64,000 nt of DNA from Nonomuraea harbinensis (GTDB lineage: Bacteria; Actinomycetota; Actinomycetes; Streptosporangiales; Streptosporangiaceae): positions 1 to 64,000 of the forward strand of contig NZ_JAHKRN010000020.1 of the NCBI RefSeq assembly GCF_019396385.1, read 5' to 3'. Positions 32,929 through 41,919 of the stretch are shown piece after piece. Each line of letters starts with the position of its first letter. Position 1 is the stretch's first letter. The position numbers and the translations under genes were made by a program. The notes under the pieces were generated by a model. It searched no databases. It saw only the letters and a program-made list of their open reading frames with translations, and was not told the origin of the DNA.

Positions 32929-34793
32929 GGCGCCTGCCCGCAGGCCCGCAGGTAGCGCCCGAGGGCGTTGACGGGGAAGACGAGCCGGTACAGGTGGTAG
33001 TTGATGGAGAAGTCGCCCGGGAATCCCGTCCCGGTGAAGTGCGGTTCGTCCCAGGTGCCGTCGGGGCGCTGGTGCTCGACCAGCCAGCGCACGCCCGCGT
33101 CCACCACGGGCGACCGCTCCCCGGCGGCGAGCAGGGCCATCAGCGCCCACGCCGTCTGCGAGGGCGTGGAGGCGCCGCGTCCGATCCACGCCGGGTCGGT
33201 GTAGGAGCGCAGGTCCTCGCCCCAGCCGCCGTCCTCGTTCCGGTGGGACTCCAGCCAGGCGACCGCCCGGCGGACGCATGCCGCGTCGCGACGTACGCCG
33301 GCCGCGACCAGGGCGGGCACCACGGCGCCGGTCCCGTAGACGTGGTTGGCCCCCCAGCGGCCGAACCACGACCCGTCCGGCTCCTGCGCCTTGAGCAGCC
33401 AGAGCACGGCCCGGCGCAGCTCCGGCGAGCCGGGCGGGGACTCCTGCGCCAGCGCCTCGACGACGTGCGCGGTCACGTCGGCCGACGGCGGGTCGATCAC
33501 GGCCCCGAAGTCGCAGAACGGCAGTTTCGTGCAGAGCGTCCTGGTGTTGTCGGCGTCGAAGGCCGCGAAGCCTCCGTCACGGGAGGCCATGCCGGTCATC
33601 CACCGCACGGCGCGGCCGATGGCCGGTCGCGCGTCCGGCCGGCCCGTCCGGCCCAGGGCGAGGACCACCTCGGCCGTGTCGTCGATGTCGGGATAGAGGT
33701 CGTTGTCGAACTCGAACGCCCAGCCGCCCGGCGCCAGCCGGGGCCGCCGCACCGCCCAGTCGCCCGGCCCTCTGATCTCTTCCTCCAGCAGCCAGTCGAC
33801 GGCCTCGGCGACGGCCGGATGGTCGTGGGAGACACCGGCGTCGAGCAGCGCGTTGACGGCGAGCGCGGTGTCCCATACCGGGGACTGGCACGCTTCGAGC
33901 CTGCGGCCCCGCTCGTCCCGGATGGTGAACCGGTCGAGGCCCCGGAGCCCCCGCCGCATGATCGGATGGTCCAGGTCATAGCCGGACAGGTTGAGCGCGA
34001 TGAGCGAGTACACCCAGGGCGGCTGGATGCCTCCCCAGGAGCCGTCGGCCTCCTGCCGCGCCACGATCCACTCGGCGGCCCGCCTGATCGCCGCCTCGCG
34101 CAGCCCTCGCACGGGCCGTCGTTCGTAGCGGACGAGCAGCCGGTCCAGGCCGTGGAAGAACCCGTCCCAGCCCAGCCCGCCCCGCCTCGGCACGGGACGG
34201 CCGGTGCGGAGCTCGGCCAGGTCGAACGGAAGCGGGCGGACGGGCCGGCGCGCGCTGACGATCGTGAGCGGGACGATCGTCTGCCGTGCCCAGCAGGCCC
34301 AGTCGTAGACGTTCAGCGGGAACCACGACGGCAGGAACATCAGCTCGGGCGGCAGGACCGGCAGCCGCTCCCAGGGCCACTGCCCGAACATGGCCAGCCA
34401 GATCCGGGTGAAGACGCGTGCCGACTCGATCCCGCCGGATTCCCGTACGAATGAGCGGGCGGCGCGCATGTGGGCCGCCTCGACGGGGTCGCCGGCGAGC
34501 CGGAGCGCGGTATAGGCCTCGACCGTGGTGGAGAGGTCGGGCGGGCCGCCGTGGAAGGTGGCCCAGGTGCCGTCCGCCCGCTGTTCGGACCGGATCCAGT
34601 GGGCCGCCTCGGCCGTGTCGTCCTTCGCCCGGATGCCCAGGAACTCCCGGAGCAGCAGGTCCTCGGCGTCCATGGTGACGTTGGTCTGCAGTTCGCCCTT
34701 CCACCAGCCCTGCGGTGACCGGAGCCCGATCAGGTGGTCGCGGGCGGCGTCGAGGGCCAGTCTCGTGGATCGGAGCGTGTCGGCCGTGCTCAT
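32925..34793 (-). CDS. shc: Squalene-hopene cyclase
   Basis: A 622-residue protein. It cyclises squalene to hopene/hopanol at the membrane. It has the acid motif DIDDTAE (about residue 368) and many QW-type repeats (GGFAAFDADNTRT, DGSWFGRWGANHVYGTGAVVPAL, GGWGEDLRSY, SQTAWALMALLA, DGTWDEPHFTGTGFPGDFSINYHLYRLVFP). It begins with the expected LRSPQGWWKGELQTNVTMDAEDLLLREFLG. Length is normal for the family. ATG 34793 is chosen since it overlaps the hpnE stop. The upstream frame extension belongs to hpnE. Confidence 0.96.
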   Translation of the reverse strand: MSTADTLRSTRLALDAARDHLIGLRSPQGWWKGELQTNVTMDAEDLLLREFLGIRAKDDTAEAAHWIRSEQRADGTWATFHGGPPDLSTTVEAYTALRLAGDPVEAAHMRAARSFVRESGGIESARVFTRIWLAMFGQWPWERLPVLPPELMFLPSWFPLNVYDWACWARQTIVPLTIVSARRPVRPLPFDLAELRTGRPVPRRGGLGWDGFFHGLDRLLVRYERRPVRGLREAAIRRAAEWIVARQEADGSWGGIQPPWVYSLIALNLSGYDLDHPIMRRGLRGLDRFTIRDERGRRLEACQSPVWDTALAVNALLDAGVSHDHPAVAEAVDWLLEEEIRGPGDWAVRRPRLAPGGWAFEFDNDLYPDIDDTAEVVLALGRTGRPDARPAIGRAVRWMTGMASRDGGFAAFDADNTRTLCTKLPFCDFGAVIDPPSADVTAHVVEALAQESPPGSPELRRAVLWLLKAQEPDGSWFGRWGANHVYGTGAVVPALVAAGVRRDAACVRRAVAWLESHRNEDGGWGEDLRSYTDPAWIGRGASTPSQTAWALMALLAAGERSPVVDAGVRWLVEHQRPDGTWDEPHFTGTGFPGDFSINYHLYRLVFPVNALGRYLRACGQAP

Positions 34794-36133
34794 GACCGGC
34801 GACCCGGTGTCGTGACGAGCTGCCGCCGGACCAGGCCGGCGGCGTGAAGTCCGCTGCGCACGGCGCCCTCCATCGTGTCGGGCCAGCCCGTGTCGGTCCA
34901 CGCGCCGGCGAGGTACAGCCCCGGCCACCGGGTCCGGGCATAGGGCCGGCGCGCACCGCTGCCGGGCCCCTGGAAGAAGGTGGCGTGGCGTTCCCTGGTG
35001 ACGAAGAAGTCGGTGAGCCGGGCCTGCCGGGCCGCGGGGAACAGCCGTTCGAGCGCGGGGACGAACGCCGCCCGGATCTCCGACGTGGGCAGGTCGATCC
35101 ACCGCTGCGCGGCCGACACCGAGACCGTGAGGTACTGGCCCTCGCTCAGCCCCGCCACTCCGGTCTTGTCGAAGACCCACTGCACCGGCGAGCCCACGGC
35201 GGCGGCCGACGGCAGTTCGGTGACCGTCCGGTCGTACACGGCGTGCACGTTGACGATCGGGCTCGCGCCCAGCTCATGCCAGGCGTCCCGGCCGGGCGCC
35301 GCCCCGGCGGGCACGATCCTGGCGGCCTGCCCGTGCGGCACGGCCACGATCACCGCGGCCGCCGGCACCAGGGCGCCGTCCACGACGACCGCCGGCCCTT
35401 CGGCGATCCCCGTCACCTTCGCGGACAGCCGCACCTCTCCGCCGCGCCGCTTGATGGCGTCGTGCGCGGCGGTGCCGTGCAGCTCGCCGAGCGGCGCGTC
35501 GGGGACGCCGATGTCGGCGGCGTCGGACCTGCCGAGCAGGGCGGTCCTGAACACCTTCACGGCGGGCCCGAGCGCCGCCTGCTCGGCGCCGACGTTCAGG
35601 GCGGCCTTCGCGAGGAGGTCCCAGAGGGCCTCGCGGACGGGCTCGGGCTGACCGTGCGACGCCAGCCAGCGCTCCAGGGTGATCCGGTCGAGCGCGGGGT
35701 CGGCGGGGTCCAGCCGGGCCAGCGCCATCGCGCCCCGTACGGCGCGCAACCGGTCGGCCGGACCGAGGAGGGAGTACGTCGCCAGCGCGGGAAGCATGTG
35801 CAGAGGGCCGGGAAGCGCGGTCCGGCGCAGCCGCCCGCCGCGCCCCCCCGGCGTGAGGACGCGGACGTCGAACCGCTTCTGCAGCCGGACCTTGTCCGAG
35901 ACGCCCATCCGGTCGAGCAGGCCCATGTAGGCGGTGCAGCATCGGAGGAACACGTGCTGCCCGTTGTCCACGGCCATCCCGTGACGTTCGAACGAGTGCG
36001 TGGCGCCGCCCAGCCTGGGACGCGCCTCGTACAGCGTCACCGCGTGACCGGCCTCGCCCAGGGCGACGGCGGCGGCGATGCCCGCCAGCCCGCCCCCCAC
36101 GATCGCGACCGGCGCCGCCGGTGAGCCGCTCAT
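34790..36133 (-). CDS. hpnE: HpnE, squalene-forming FAD-dependent desaturase
   Basis: A 447-residue protein. Catalyses the last step from hydroxysqualene to squalene in the HpnCDE route. FAD site: VAIVGGGLAGIAAAVALGEAGHAVTLYEARPRLGG. The family end motif TRWPGLYLAGAWTDTGWPDTMEGAVRSGLHAAGLV is complete. It overlaps both neighbours by 4 bases, so it is translationally coupled. No unusual features. Confidence 0.94.
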   Translation of the reverse strand: MSGSPAAPVAIVGGGLAGIAAAVALGEAGHAVTLYEARPRLGGATHSFERHGMAVDNGQHVFLRCCTAYMGLLDRMGVSDKVRLQKRFDVRVLTPGGRGGRLRRTALPGPLHMLPALATYSLLGPADRLRAVRGAMALARLDPADPALDRITLERWLASHGQPEPVREALWDLLAKAALNVGAEQAALGPAVKVFRTALLGRSDAADIGVPDAPLGELHGTAAHDAIKRRGGEVRLSAKVTGIAEGPAVVVDGALVPAAAVIVAVPHGQAARIVPAGAAPGRDAWHELGASPIVNVHAVYDRTVTELPSAAAVGSPVQWVFDKTGVAGLSEGQYLTVSVSAAQRWIDLPTSEIRAAFVPALERLFPAARQARLTDFFVTRERHATFFQGPGSGARRPYARTRWPGLYLAGAWTDTGWPDTMEGAVRSGLHAAGLVRRQLVTTPGRRS

Positions 36134-36999
36134 CGGCGGGGTCCGGCCACCGCGCGGACCGCGATGGCGGTCTTGCGCCAGGTGGGCAGCGACGACCGCG
36201 CGGCCAGCGCCCGGAGCGGGTCGGCGGCGATCCGGTCCAGCAGGGACCGGTAGATGCCGGCCATCGCCATCGTGCAGGCGGCGCTGCGGCGGTCGAGCAG
36301 TCTCACCAGCCGGGCCCCTTCCTCGTACCAGTCACGGGCGCGGGCCGCCTCGTGCCCGACGAGCGCGGCGAGCCGGTCCGGCGGGTCGGTGAACCTGCCC
36401 CGGGCGTCGAGGTCCAGGGTGCAGCCGAAGCGTTCGAGGTCTTTCGACGGCAGGTAGACGCGTCCGGAGAGCCGGTCCTCGCGCACGTCGCGCAGGATGT
36501 TCGTGAGCTGCAGCGCGACCCCCAGGGCGTCGGCCAGGGGCTCGGCCTTCCGGTGGTCGTCCGCGCCGAAGACGCCGAGTGACAGCCGCCCGACGGATCC
36601 GGCGACGCACCGGCAGTAGCCCAGCAGCTCGTCGAAGCTCTGGTACGTGGTGCCGCGCACATCCGCCGCGCAGCCGTCGATCAGCTCGTCGAAGGCCGGC
36701 AGGGGGATGGGATAGCGGCGTGCCGCGTCGTCCAGGGCGAGCAGGACGAGGTTCGTCTCGCCGGGGCCGATGCGGCAGAGGGCGTCGCGTACCTCCGACA
36801 GCCCTGTGAGCCGCTGCTCGCTGGGACCCTCCGTGTCGCCGATGTCGTCGATGCGGCGGGCGAGGGCGTACACCGCGCTGAGCGCCTGGCGCTTCGGCTC
36901 GGGAAGCAACCGGATGCCGTAGGAGAAGTTCCTCGCCCGGGTGCGGACAATCTGTTCGCAGAGCCGGTATGCGTGGGACAGGGTCATCCGGTTCTTCAC
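36130..36999 (-). CDS. hpnD: HpnD, presqualene diphosphate synthase
   Basis: A 289-residue protein. It condenses two farnesyl diphosphates to presqualene diphosphate. Both aspartate-rich motifs are visible: ARRIDDIGD (about 48-55) and NILRDVREDRLSGRVYLPS. NFSYGIRLLPEPKRQALSAVYALARRIDD is the diagnostic trans-isoprenyl block. The start overlaps the hpnC stop; an ATG four codons in (MTLSHA) is an equal candidate. Confidence 0.93.
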   Translation of the reverse strand: MKNRMTLSHAYRLCEQIVRTRARNFSYGIRLLPEPKRQALSAVYALARRIDDIGDTEGPSEQRLTGLSEVRDALCRIGPGETNLVLLALDDAARRYPIPLPAFDELIDGCAADVRGTTYQSFDELLGYCRCVAGSVGRLSLGVFGADDHRKAEPLADALGVALQLTNILRDVREDRLSGRVYLPSKDLERFGCTLDLDARGRFTDPPDRLAALVGHEAARARDWYEEGARLVRLLDRRSAACTMAMAGIYRSLLDRIAADPLRALAARSSLPTWRKTAIAVRAVAGPRR

Positions 37000-37844
37000 C
37001 TCCAGGTAGTGAGAATGCGGAGCCAGGCGGCCAGCAGGCGGCCGCGACGCGGGCGGACGGCGCGGCGCAGGACGTCATGGCCCGCCCGGTCGAGCGCGGC
37101 GACGGTGGCCAGGCCGCCGGCGACGTATCCGGCGACCGCCGGCCGGGCGTATCCGGACAGCGAGGCGACGAGCGGGCGTCCCTCGCGCAGCATCTCCGCG
37201 GCTCGCACGGCCTGCAGGGCCACGACGCGGCGCAACCTCCCCGGAGTGGCGCGGGAGGACAGGTCGGCCTCGACGCACCCGAACCGGCGCAGATCCCGCG
37301 CGGGCAGGTAGATCCGGCCGCGCGCGTGGTCCTCGCCGACGTCCTGGCAGTGTTCGAGGATCTGCAACGCGGAGCAGACGCGATCGGACCAGGCCAGCCG
37401 CGGCGGATCCGCCGAGGCGAACACGTGCAGGACGATGTGCCCGACGGGGTTCGCCGACAGCTCGCAGTAACCGAGAAGGTCGTCGAAGGTGTCATACCGG
37501 GTGACCGTCTGGTCGCGCCGGTTGGCCTCCAGCAGCCGGCGGAAGGGCTCGGCCGGAACCGCGCAGCTCTCCACCGTCCGGGTGAGCGCGCGGACCACGG
37601 GCAGGCGCGGTCCCGATCCCTCGTAGAGGCGGTCCAGGTCCGTCTCGACGTCGTCGAGCAGCCGCAACCGGTCGCCCGGCTCCCCCTCGTCGCCCAGGTC
37701 ATCGACGAAACGCGCGAACCCGTACACGGCTGCCAAATGGTTCCGGTAATGGACCGGCAGCATTCTCAGTGCTACTGGAAAGTTCTCCCGGCCGGCTTTC
37801 GACATGAAATCGTACGTACCGGTCCCGCGCGACGCCATTGCCAA
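36996..37844 (-). CDS. hpnC: HpnC, hydroxysqualene synthase
   Basis: A 282-residue protein. It turns presqualene diphosphate into hydroxysqualene. Visible features are SKAGRENFPVALRMLPVHYRNHLAAVYGFARFVDDLGDEG (first Asp motif) and LEHCQDVGEDHARGRIYLPARDLRRFG (second). It is the first gene of the six-gene hpn operon. The 210 bases upstream to 38054 are AT-richer than the genes and must hold the promoter, although no consensus hexamers stand out. The operon lacks the ispG, dxs and polyprenyl-synthase genes often found beside it in actinomycetes. Confidence 0.93.
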   Translation of the reverse strand: MAMASRGTGTYDFMSKAGRENFPVALRMLPVHYRNHLAAVYGFARFVDDLGDEGEPGDRLRLLDDVETDLDRLYEGSGPRLPVVRALTRTVESCAVPAEPFRRLLEANRRDQTVTRYDTFDDLLGYCELSANPVGHIVLHVFASADPPRLAWSDRVCSALQILEHCQDVGEDHARGRIYLPARDLRRFGCVEADLSSRATPGRLRRVVALQAVRAAEMLREGRPLVASLSGYARPAVAGYVAGGLATVAALDRAGHDVLRRAVRPRRGRLLAAWLRILTTWR

Positions 37845-38054
37845 CGAATGCCCGCCGCGCGCTGCCCAAAACGAGCCGAAGTAACTTGTCCGGGCACTTA
37901 TTAAGCCGCCACGATCCCCGTTTTACTTTTTCAGCGGAAGTCCACGGAGAAGCTCCGGTCAATCAAAATCTGGGAAACTCTGGTTTCGCCGTTCCAGGCA
38001 TCGGACACACAAATATCCGCACTTATATCGAGGATGGCCGCTGTGTCCTGCCTG

Positions 38055-38795
38055 TCACGACATCCGCACGTCACCGCGCCCGCTGCCGACCTCGTGGTCG
38101 CGCAGCGGCCCGACCCGCAGCCCCGCCCGGCGGCACTGGCCGACCACCTCGGGCAGCGCGCCGAGCGCCGAACGCCAGCAGCCGGCGGCGGACGTGTGAT
38201 CGGTGTCGTGCAGCACGACGGTCGCGCCGCCCCCCAGCCCCGGGCGCAGTCGCGCCATGACGGACTCCGGCGTGGCCGAAGCCGTCCAGTCCTGGCCCGA
38301 CACGGTGCACAGCACCGGGCGGAGCCGGTGCAGCCGGGTCGCGACCAGCGCCTCGGCGCTGAGCACCCCGTACGGCGGCCGGTACCAGACGGGCCGGACC
38401 CCGGTGAACGACCGGACGAGATCGGCTGTCCGGCCCATCTCCGAGGTGACCGCTCCGGGACGGGTGACGAGGGCGTTGGTGTGCCGCCAGCCGTGCACCG
38501 CCATCTCGTGCCCCTCGGCCACGATCCGTCGCCCCACCTCAGGATGGCGTTCGAGCATCTCCCCGAGGACGAAGAACGTGGCCCGGCAGCCGAGCCGGCC
38601 GAGTTCGTCCAGGAAGAACGGCGTGGAACCCGGATCGGGACCGTCGTCGAAGGTCAGCGCGACATGGTCGTCGCGGCCCGCGCCCGCCAGCCGGGGCAGC
38701 CGGCGCCGCGCCGTGGCCAGCCAGGTGGCGCCCGGACCGACGTGGACGAACGCCAGCCCCGCCAGCGCCAGCGGCAGCGCGGCCCGCTTGATCAT
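38055..38795 (-). CDS. Polysaccharide deacetylase (NodB homology domain)
   Basis: A 246-residue protein. An N-terminal hydrophobic segment (ALPLALAGLAFVHVG) is likely a signal anchor. The deacetylase motifs are complete: motif 1 TFDDGPDPGSTPFFLDEL, motif 2 HGWRHTNAL (His-x3-His), motif 3 RPPYGVL, and a late VVLHDTDH. It would remove N-acetyl groups from a cell-surface glycan. It is divergent from the glycosyltransferase gene at 38819, only 23 bases away, so their promoters overlap. Confidence 0.9.
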   Translation of the reverse strand: MIKRAALPLALAGLAFVHVGPGATWLATARRRLPRLAGAGRDDHVALTFDDGPDPGSTPFFLDELGRLGCRATFFVLGEMLERHPEVGRRIVAEGHEMAVHGWRHTNALVTRPGAVTSEMGRTADLVRSFTGVRPVWYRPPYGVLSAEALVATRLHRLRPVLCTVSGQDWTASATPESVMARLRPGLGGGATVVLHDTDHTSAAGCWRSALGALPEVVGQCRRAGLRVGPLRDHEVGSGRGDVRMS

Positions 38796-38818
38796 CTCGT
38801 CCCCCCGCGGGCCGGACG

Positions 38819-39898
38819 ATGAGCGCCGAGGGCAGGCGTCTGCTGATCATCAGCGCCGCCATGGGCGCCGGGCACGACGCCGTGGCGGCGGAACTGGCCC
38901 GCCGCCTCACTTCCCTGGGCGCCGACGTGCAGGTCGTCGACGTGCTTCATCTGCTCCCCCTCCGCCTGGGCCGCCTGTTGCGCGGGTCGTACCGCTGGAT
39001 GATCAGGCGTGCTCCGTGGCTGTACGAGGTCATCTACCGGGTATTCTTCGCGGCCAAACGCGCCCCCTCGGTCTCCCCGCTGACGGCGCTCGCCGGGGTT
39101 CGGCTGCTGCGCCTGGTCTCGCACCGCCCACCGGACGAGGTGATCTCGACCTTCCATGTCGCGGCCCAGGTGACCGGGACGCTGCGGCGGCGTGGCCGGC
39201 TTCCGGCGACGAGCACCGTGCTCGTGACCGACTTCGCCGTGCACCGGCTGTGGCTGCATCCGGGCAACGACCGGTATCTGTGCCCGAACCCGGCGACGAT
39301 CCCGCGCATCGCCGCGCTGACGGGCCGGCCCGCGTCCGTGCACGCCCCGGTCGTCCGGCCCGCGTTCCTCGACCGTACGCGGCCGGCGGCCGGCGACGTC
39401 CGGGCCCGCATCGGCGCCGCGCCCGGCGACCGGCTGGTGCTCATCTCCTCGGGATCGTGGGGAGTGGGACACGTCGCGGAGACCGCCCGGATCGTGGCGC
39501 GTTCCGGCCGGTACGTGCCGGTCATCCTGTGCGGGCGCGACGCCGGGCTGCGCCGCCGCCTCGCCGGCGCCCACGGAGGGCTGGCCCTCGGCTGGCAGGA
39601 GGACATGCCCGCGCTCATGTCGGCGGCCTACGCCCTGGTCGACAACGGTGCGGGGCTGACCTGCGAGGAGGCCTTCGCCGCGGGACTGCCCGTCATCTCC
39701 TACCGGCCCATCCCGGGACACGGGCTCGACGGCGCGCTGGCCATGGCCCGCGCGGAGGTGACGGTGCACGCGCCCGACGCCGCGTCTCTCGTACGCGCGC
39801 TCGATCAGTTGCGGGACGCGCGCCGGCGCGACCGCCTGCTCGCCCGGGCCTCGGCCCTCTTCGACGCCGCGCCGGCCGAGGCGGTGCTGCTACGTTGA
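38819..39898 (+). CDS. MGDG-synthase-like glycosyltransferase
   Basis: A 359-residue protein. The N-terminal domain carries the MGDG-synthase pattern LLIISAAMGAGHDAVAAELARRL, and the acceptor-helix region has SYRWMIRRAPWLYEVIYRVFF. The C-terminal GT-B domain has LVLISSGSWGVGHV and the nucleotide-sugar site ALVDNGAGLTCEEAFAAGLPVI. Family members transfer hexose to diacylglycerol or similar lipids on the cytoplasmic membrane face. It lies beside the hopanoid operon and a deacetylase, which suggests glycolipid or envelope work. It overlaps the convergent transporter by 9 bases. Confidence 0.85.
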   Translation: MSAEGRRLLIISAAMGAGHDAVAAELARRLTSLGADVQVVDVLHLLPLRLGRLLRGSYRWMIRRAPWLYEVIYRVFFAAKRAPSVSPLTALAGVRLLRLVSHRPPDEVISTFHVAAQVTGTLRRRGRLPATSTVLVTDFAVHRLWLHPGNDRYLCPNPATIPRIAALTGRPASVHAPVVRPAFLDRTRPAAGDVRARIGAAPGDRLVLISSGSWGVGHVAETARIVARSGRYVPVILCGRDAGLRRRLAGAHGGLALGWQEDMPALMSAAYALVDNGAGLTCEEAFAAGLPVISYRPIPGHGLDGALAMARAEVTVHAPDAASLVRALDQLRDARRRDRLLARASALFDAAPAEAVLLR

Positions 39899-40789
39899 CG
39901 GCGAGTCCTTGAGCAAGGGCGTTCTCGCGAGCATCACGGTGCCGAGGAAGATCACACCGATGCCGGCCGCCTCAAGGACGATCCACGGCCCCGTGCGGAC
40001 GTCCTCCCCGAACATCAGGGTGCCGTACAGGATGCCGGCGACGGGGTCGCTGATGGTCAGCGCCGGCTGCGCGACCACCAGCGGCCCGCTCCGGAACGTG
40101 AGCTGCAGGAGGAACAGGCTGCACAGCCCCGCGACCACCATCGCGTACGGCTGCCACGAGGTCACCAGAGACCCCGGATCGCTCTCCAGGATCATGGTGC
40201 TCTCCTTGATGAGCGCGGCGGTGAAGGCGAACCCGAAGCCCGTCGCCACCCCGAACAGCGCGGGCCGGCCACGGCCGCCGAAGAGGTACGCGACCGCGCA
40301 GAGTCCGAAGATCGCCCCGACCGTCGCGGTCGCCGCCAGGGCCCACACCTCCGTGCTGGGACGGTCGTGGCCGACGCCGGGCGCCGCGCTCAGCAGGAAG
40401 ATCGCCAGCCCGCCGGTCATGGCCGCGACCGCGAGCCACGGCCGCCGCCCCACGTGCCCGCCCAGGATCAGCGGGATCAGGACCAGCGTGAACGGCAGCT
40501 CCGTGACGAGGACCGGCTGGACCAGCGCCAGGGGTCCGGTCGCCAGCGCCGCGGCCTGGAAGACGAAGCCGCCGATGAGCGCGGCGATCCCGGCCAGCCA
40601 GACCGGACGCCGGACCAGCGCCAGGACCTGCCGCGGCCCGAACTGCTCCTGCTGGGGCAGGGACAGCGCCGCCTGACGCTGGAGGTTGGAGGCAGCGGCG
40701 TTGGAGGCCGCGGCCAGCAGAGCCAGAACCACCGAGATCATCGACACCGCACAGTCAGCCGGGGAGGGGGTGACCGAGATCTTCCACAT
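39890..40789 (-). CDS. EamA/DMT-family transporter
   Basis: Up to 299 residues with ten hydrophobic segments arranged as two five-helix halves, e.g. VVLALLAAASNAAASNLQ, ALVQPVLVTELPFTLVLIPLIL and VVAQPALTISDPVAGILYGTLMFGE. These are typical of DMT permeases that export or import small metabolites. The start is uncertain: ATG 40789 has a GGGG box only two bases away, while ATG 40741 (MISVVLALL) starts directly at the first helix. The substrate is unknown. Confidence 0.8.
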   Translation of the reverse strand: MWKISVTPSPADCAVSMISVVLALLAAASNAAASNLQRQAALSLPQQEQFGPRQVLALVRRPVWLAGIAALIGGFVFQAAALATGPLALVQPVLVTELPFTLVLIPLILGGHVGRRPWLAVAAMTGGLAIFLLSAAPGVGHDRPSTEVWALAATATVGAIFGLCAVAYLFGGRGRPALFGVATGFGFAFTAALIKESTMILESDPGSLVTSWQPYAMVVAGLCSLFLLQLTFRSGPLVVAQPALTISDPVAGILYGTLMFGEDVRTGPWIVLEAAGIGVIFLGTVMLARTPLLKDSPST

Positions 40790-40854
40790 GTCCCCTGCCG
40801 GAAACGGCGTTTTACGATCTCCCGGCCTTGGTGTGGGAGTTCACGGAAGGCCCG

Positions 40855-41919
40855 TCAGCGGGCCGGAGTCCGGGGGCGGTTCCACCAGAGGGAGAGGGAC
40901 AGGGCGGCGGTGATGAGGACGGCGCCGCCGGCGGCGAAGGCGGCGGCCGTGTCGACCCGCTGACGGACGACGGTGAAGGTGCCGGGGAGGGCGTCGAGGG
41001 CGCTCTGGAGCTGGTCGGCGTTCTCGGCGCGGTGGTAGGCGCCGCCGGTGGTCTCGGCGATCTCCTTGAGCGCGGGCTCGTCGATCAAGCGGACGTTCCG
41101 GCCGCCCCGGTCGAATCCGCCCCGGCCGCCCCAGCCACCGCCCCAGCCGCCGCCCCAGCCTCTGCCGTCGAACTGCGAGTTGTCGCAGACCATCGGGGCC
41201 GGGTTCGTGGTGCCGAAGCCGATGGGGAAGACGCGGACGCGGCGCAGGGCCGCTTCCCTGGCGGCGGTCTCGGGGTCGACGCCCTGGGTGTTGGCCCCGT
41301 CGGTGAGGACGACGATCGCGGCGCCGGCGTAGCCTTCCCCGGCACCGCCCGGGTCGGCCCCGGTGGGGGCCACCGACGGGTCGACCTCGGCGATCGCGTC
41401 GATCGAGGTGAGCACGGCCTGCCCGATGGCGGTGCCGCGGGCCACGGTGAGTCCGTCCAGCGCCTCGATCAGCGCGTCGGTGTCGTCGGTGGGCGGGACG
41501 AGCAGGCCCGCGGTGCCGGCGAAGGTGACCAGGCCGATGCGCGGGCCGCCGCGCTGCGACTCGATGAACTCCGCCGCGGCTTTCCTCGCGGCGGTGATGC
41601 GGTTGGGGTCCACGTCCGTGGAGCACATGGAGCCGGAGGTGTCGAGCGCGAGCAGGATCGTCGCCGACGTCTGAGGCACCGGCACCGACGCCTGCGGCCG
41701 CGCCGCCCCGACGACCAGCAGCACGAGCCCGGCCACGAGCAGCGCCGGGGGGATCTTGCGGGTCCAGCGGGTGCGGCCGGGCAGGGCGGTGCGTACGAGC
41801 GCGATCGAGGTCACGCGCACGGCGGCGCGCCGGCGGCGGCGCAGCGCCCACCAGCGGACGGCGAAGATCAGCGGGATGACCATGACTGACAGGAGCGCCC
41901 ACGGCCACGACAACGTCAT
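40855..41919 (-). CDS. VWA-domain membrane protein (BatA-like)
   Basis: A 354-residue protein. Two N-terminal hydrophobic segments precede a von Willebrand A domain with a full MIDAS site (LLALDTSGSM, then TxxD-type elements VPPTDDTD and VLTDGANT). A C-terminal transmembrane helix (AFAAGGAVLITAALSLSLWW) anchors the protein. A glycine/tryptophan-rich insert (GRGWGGGWGGGWGGRGGF) lies inside the VWA domain near residue 240 and is not typical. It is last in the moxR operon; such operons are thought to act as metal-dependent chaperone or envelope-stress systems. Confidence 0.85.
   Translation of the reverse strand: MTLSWPWALLSVMVIPLIFAVRWWALRRRRRAAVRVTSIALVRTALPGRTRWTRKIPPALLVAGLVLLVVGAARPQASVPVPQTSATILLALDTSGSMCSTDVDPNRITAARKAAAEFIESQRGGPRIGLVTFAGTAGLLVPPTDDTDALIEALDGLTVARGTAIGQAVLTSIDAIAEVDPSVAPTGADPGGAGEGYAGAAIVVLTDGANTQGVDPETAAREAALRRVRVFPIGFGTTNPAPMVCDNSQFDGRGWGGGWGGGWGGRGGFDRGGRNVRLIDEPALKEIAETTGGAYHRAENADQLQSALDALPGTFTVVRQRVDTAAAFAAGGAVLITAALSLSLWWNRPRTPAR

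Noticed and set aside
34794..35180. Extended squalene-hopene cyclase of 751 residues
   Set aside because: The extra 129 residues lie within hpnE in another frame; ATG 34793 overlaps the hpnE stop as at every other joint of the operon.
41108..41165. CRISPR-like or tandem array from repeated CCCCAGCCGCC units
   Set aside because: It codes in frame for a Gly/Trp repeat in a VWA protein and lacks spacers.
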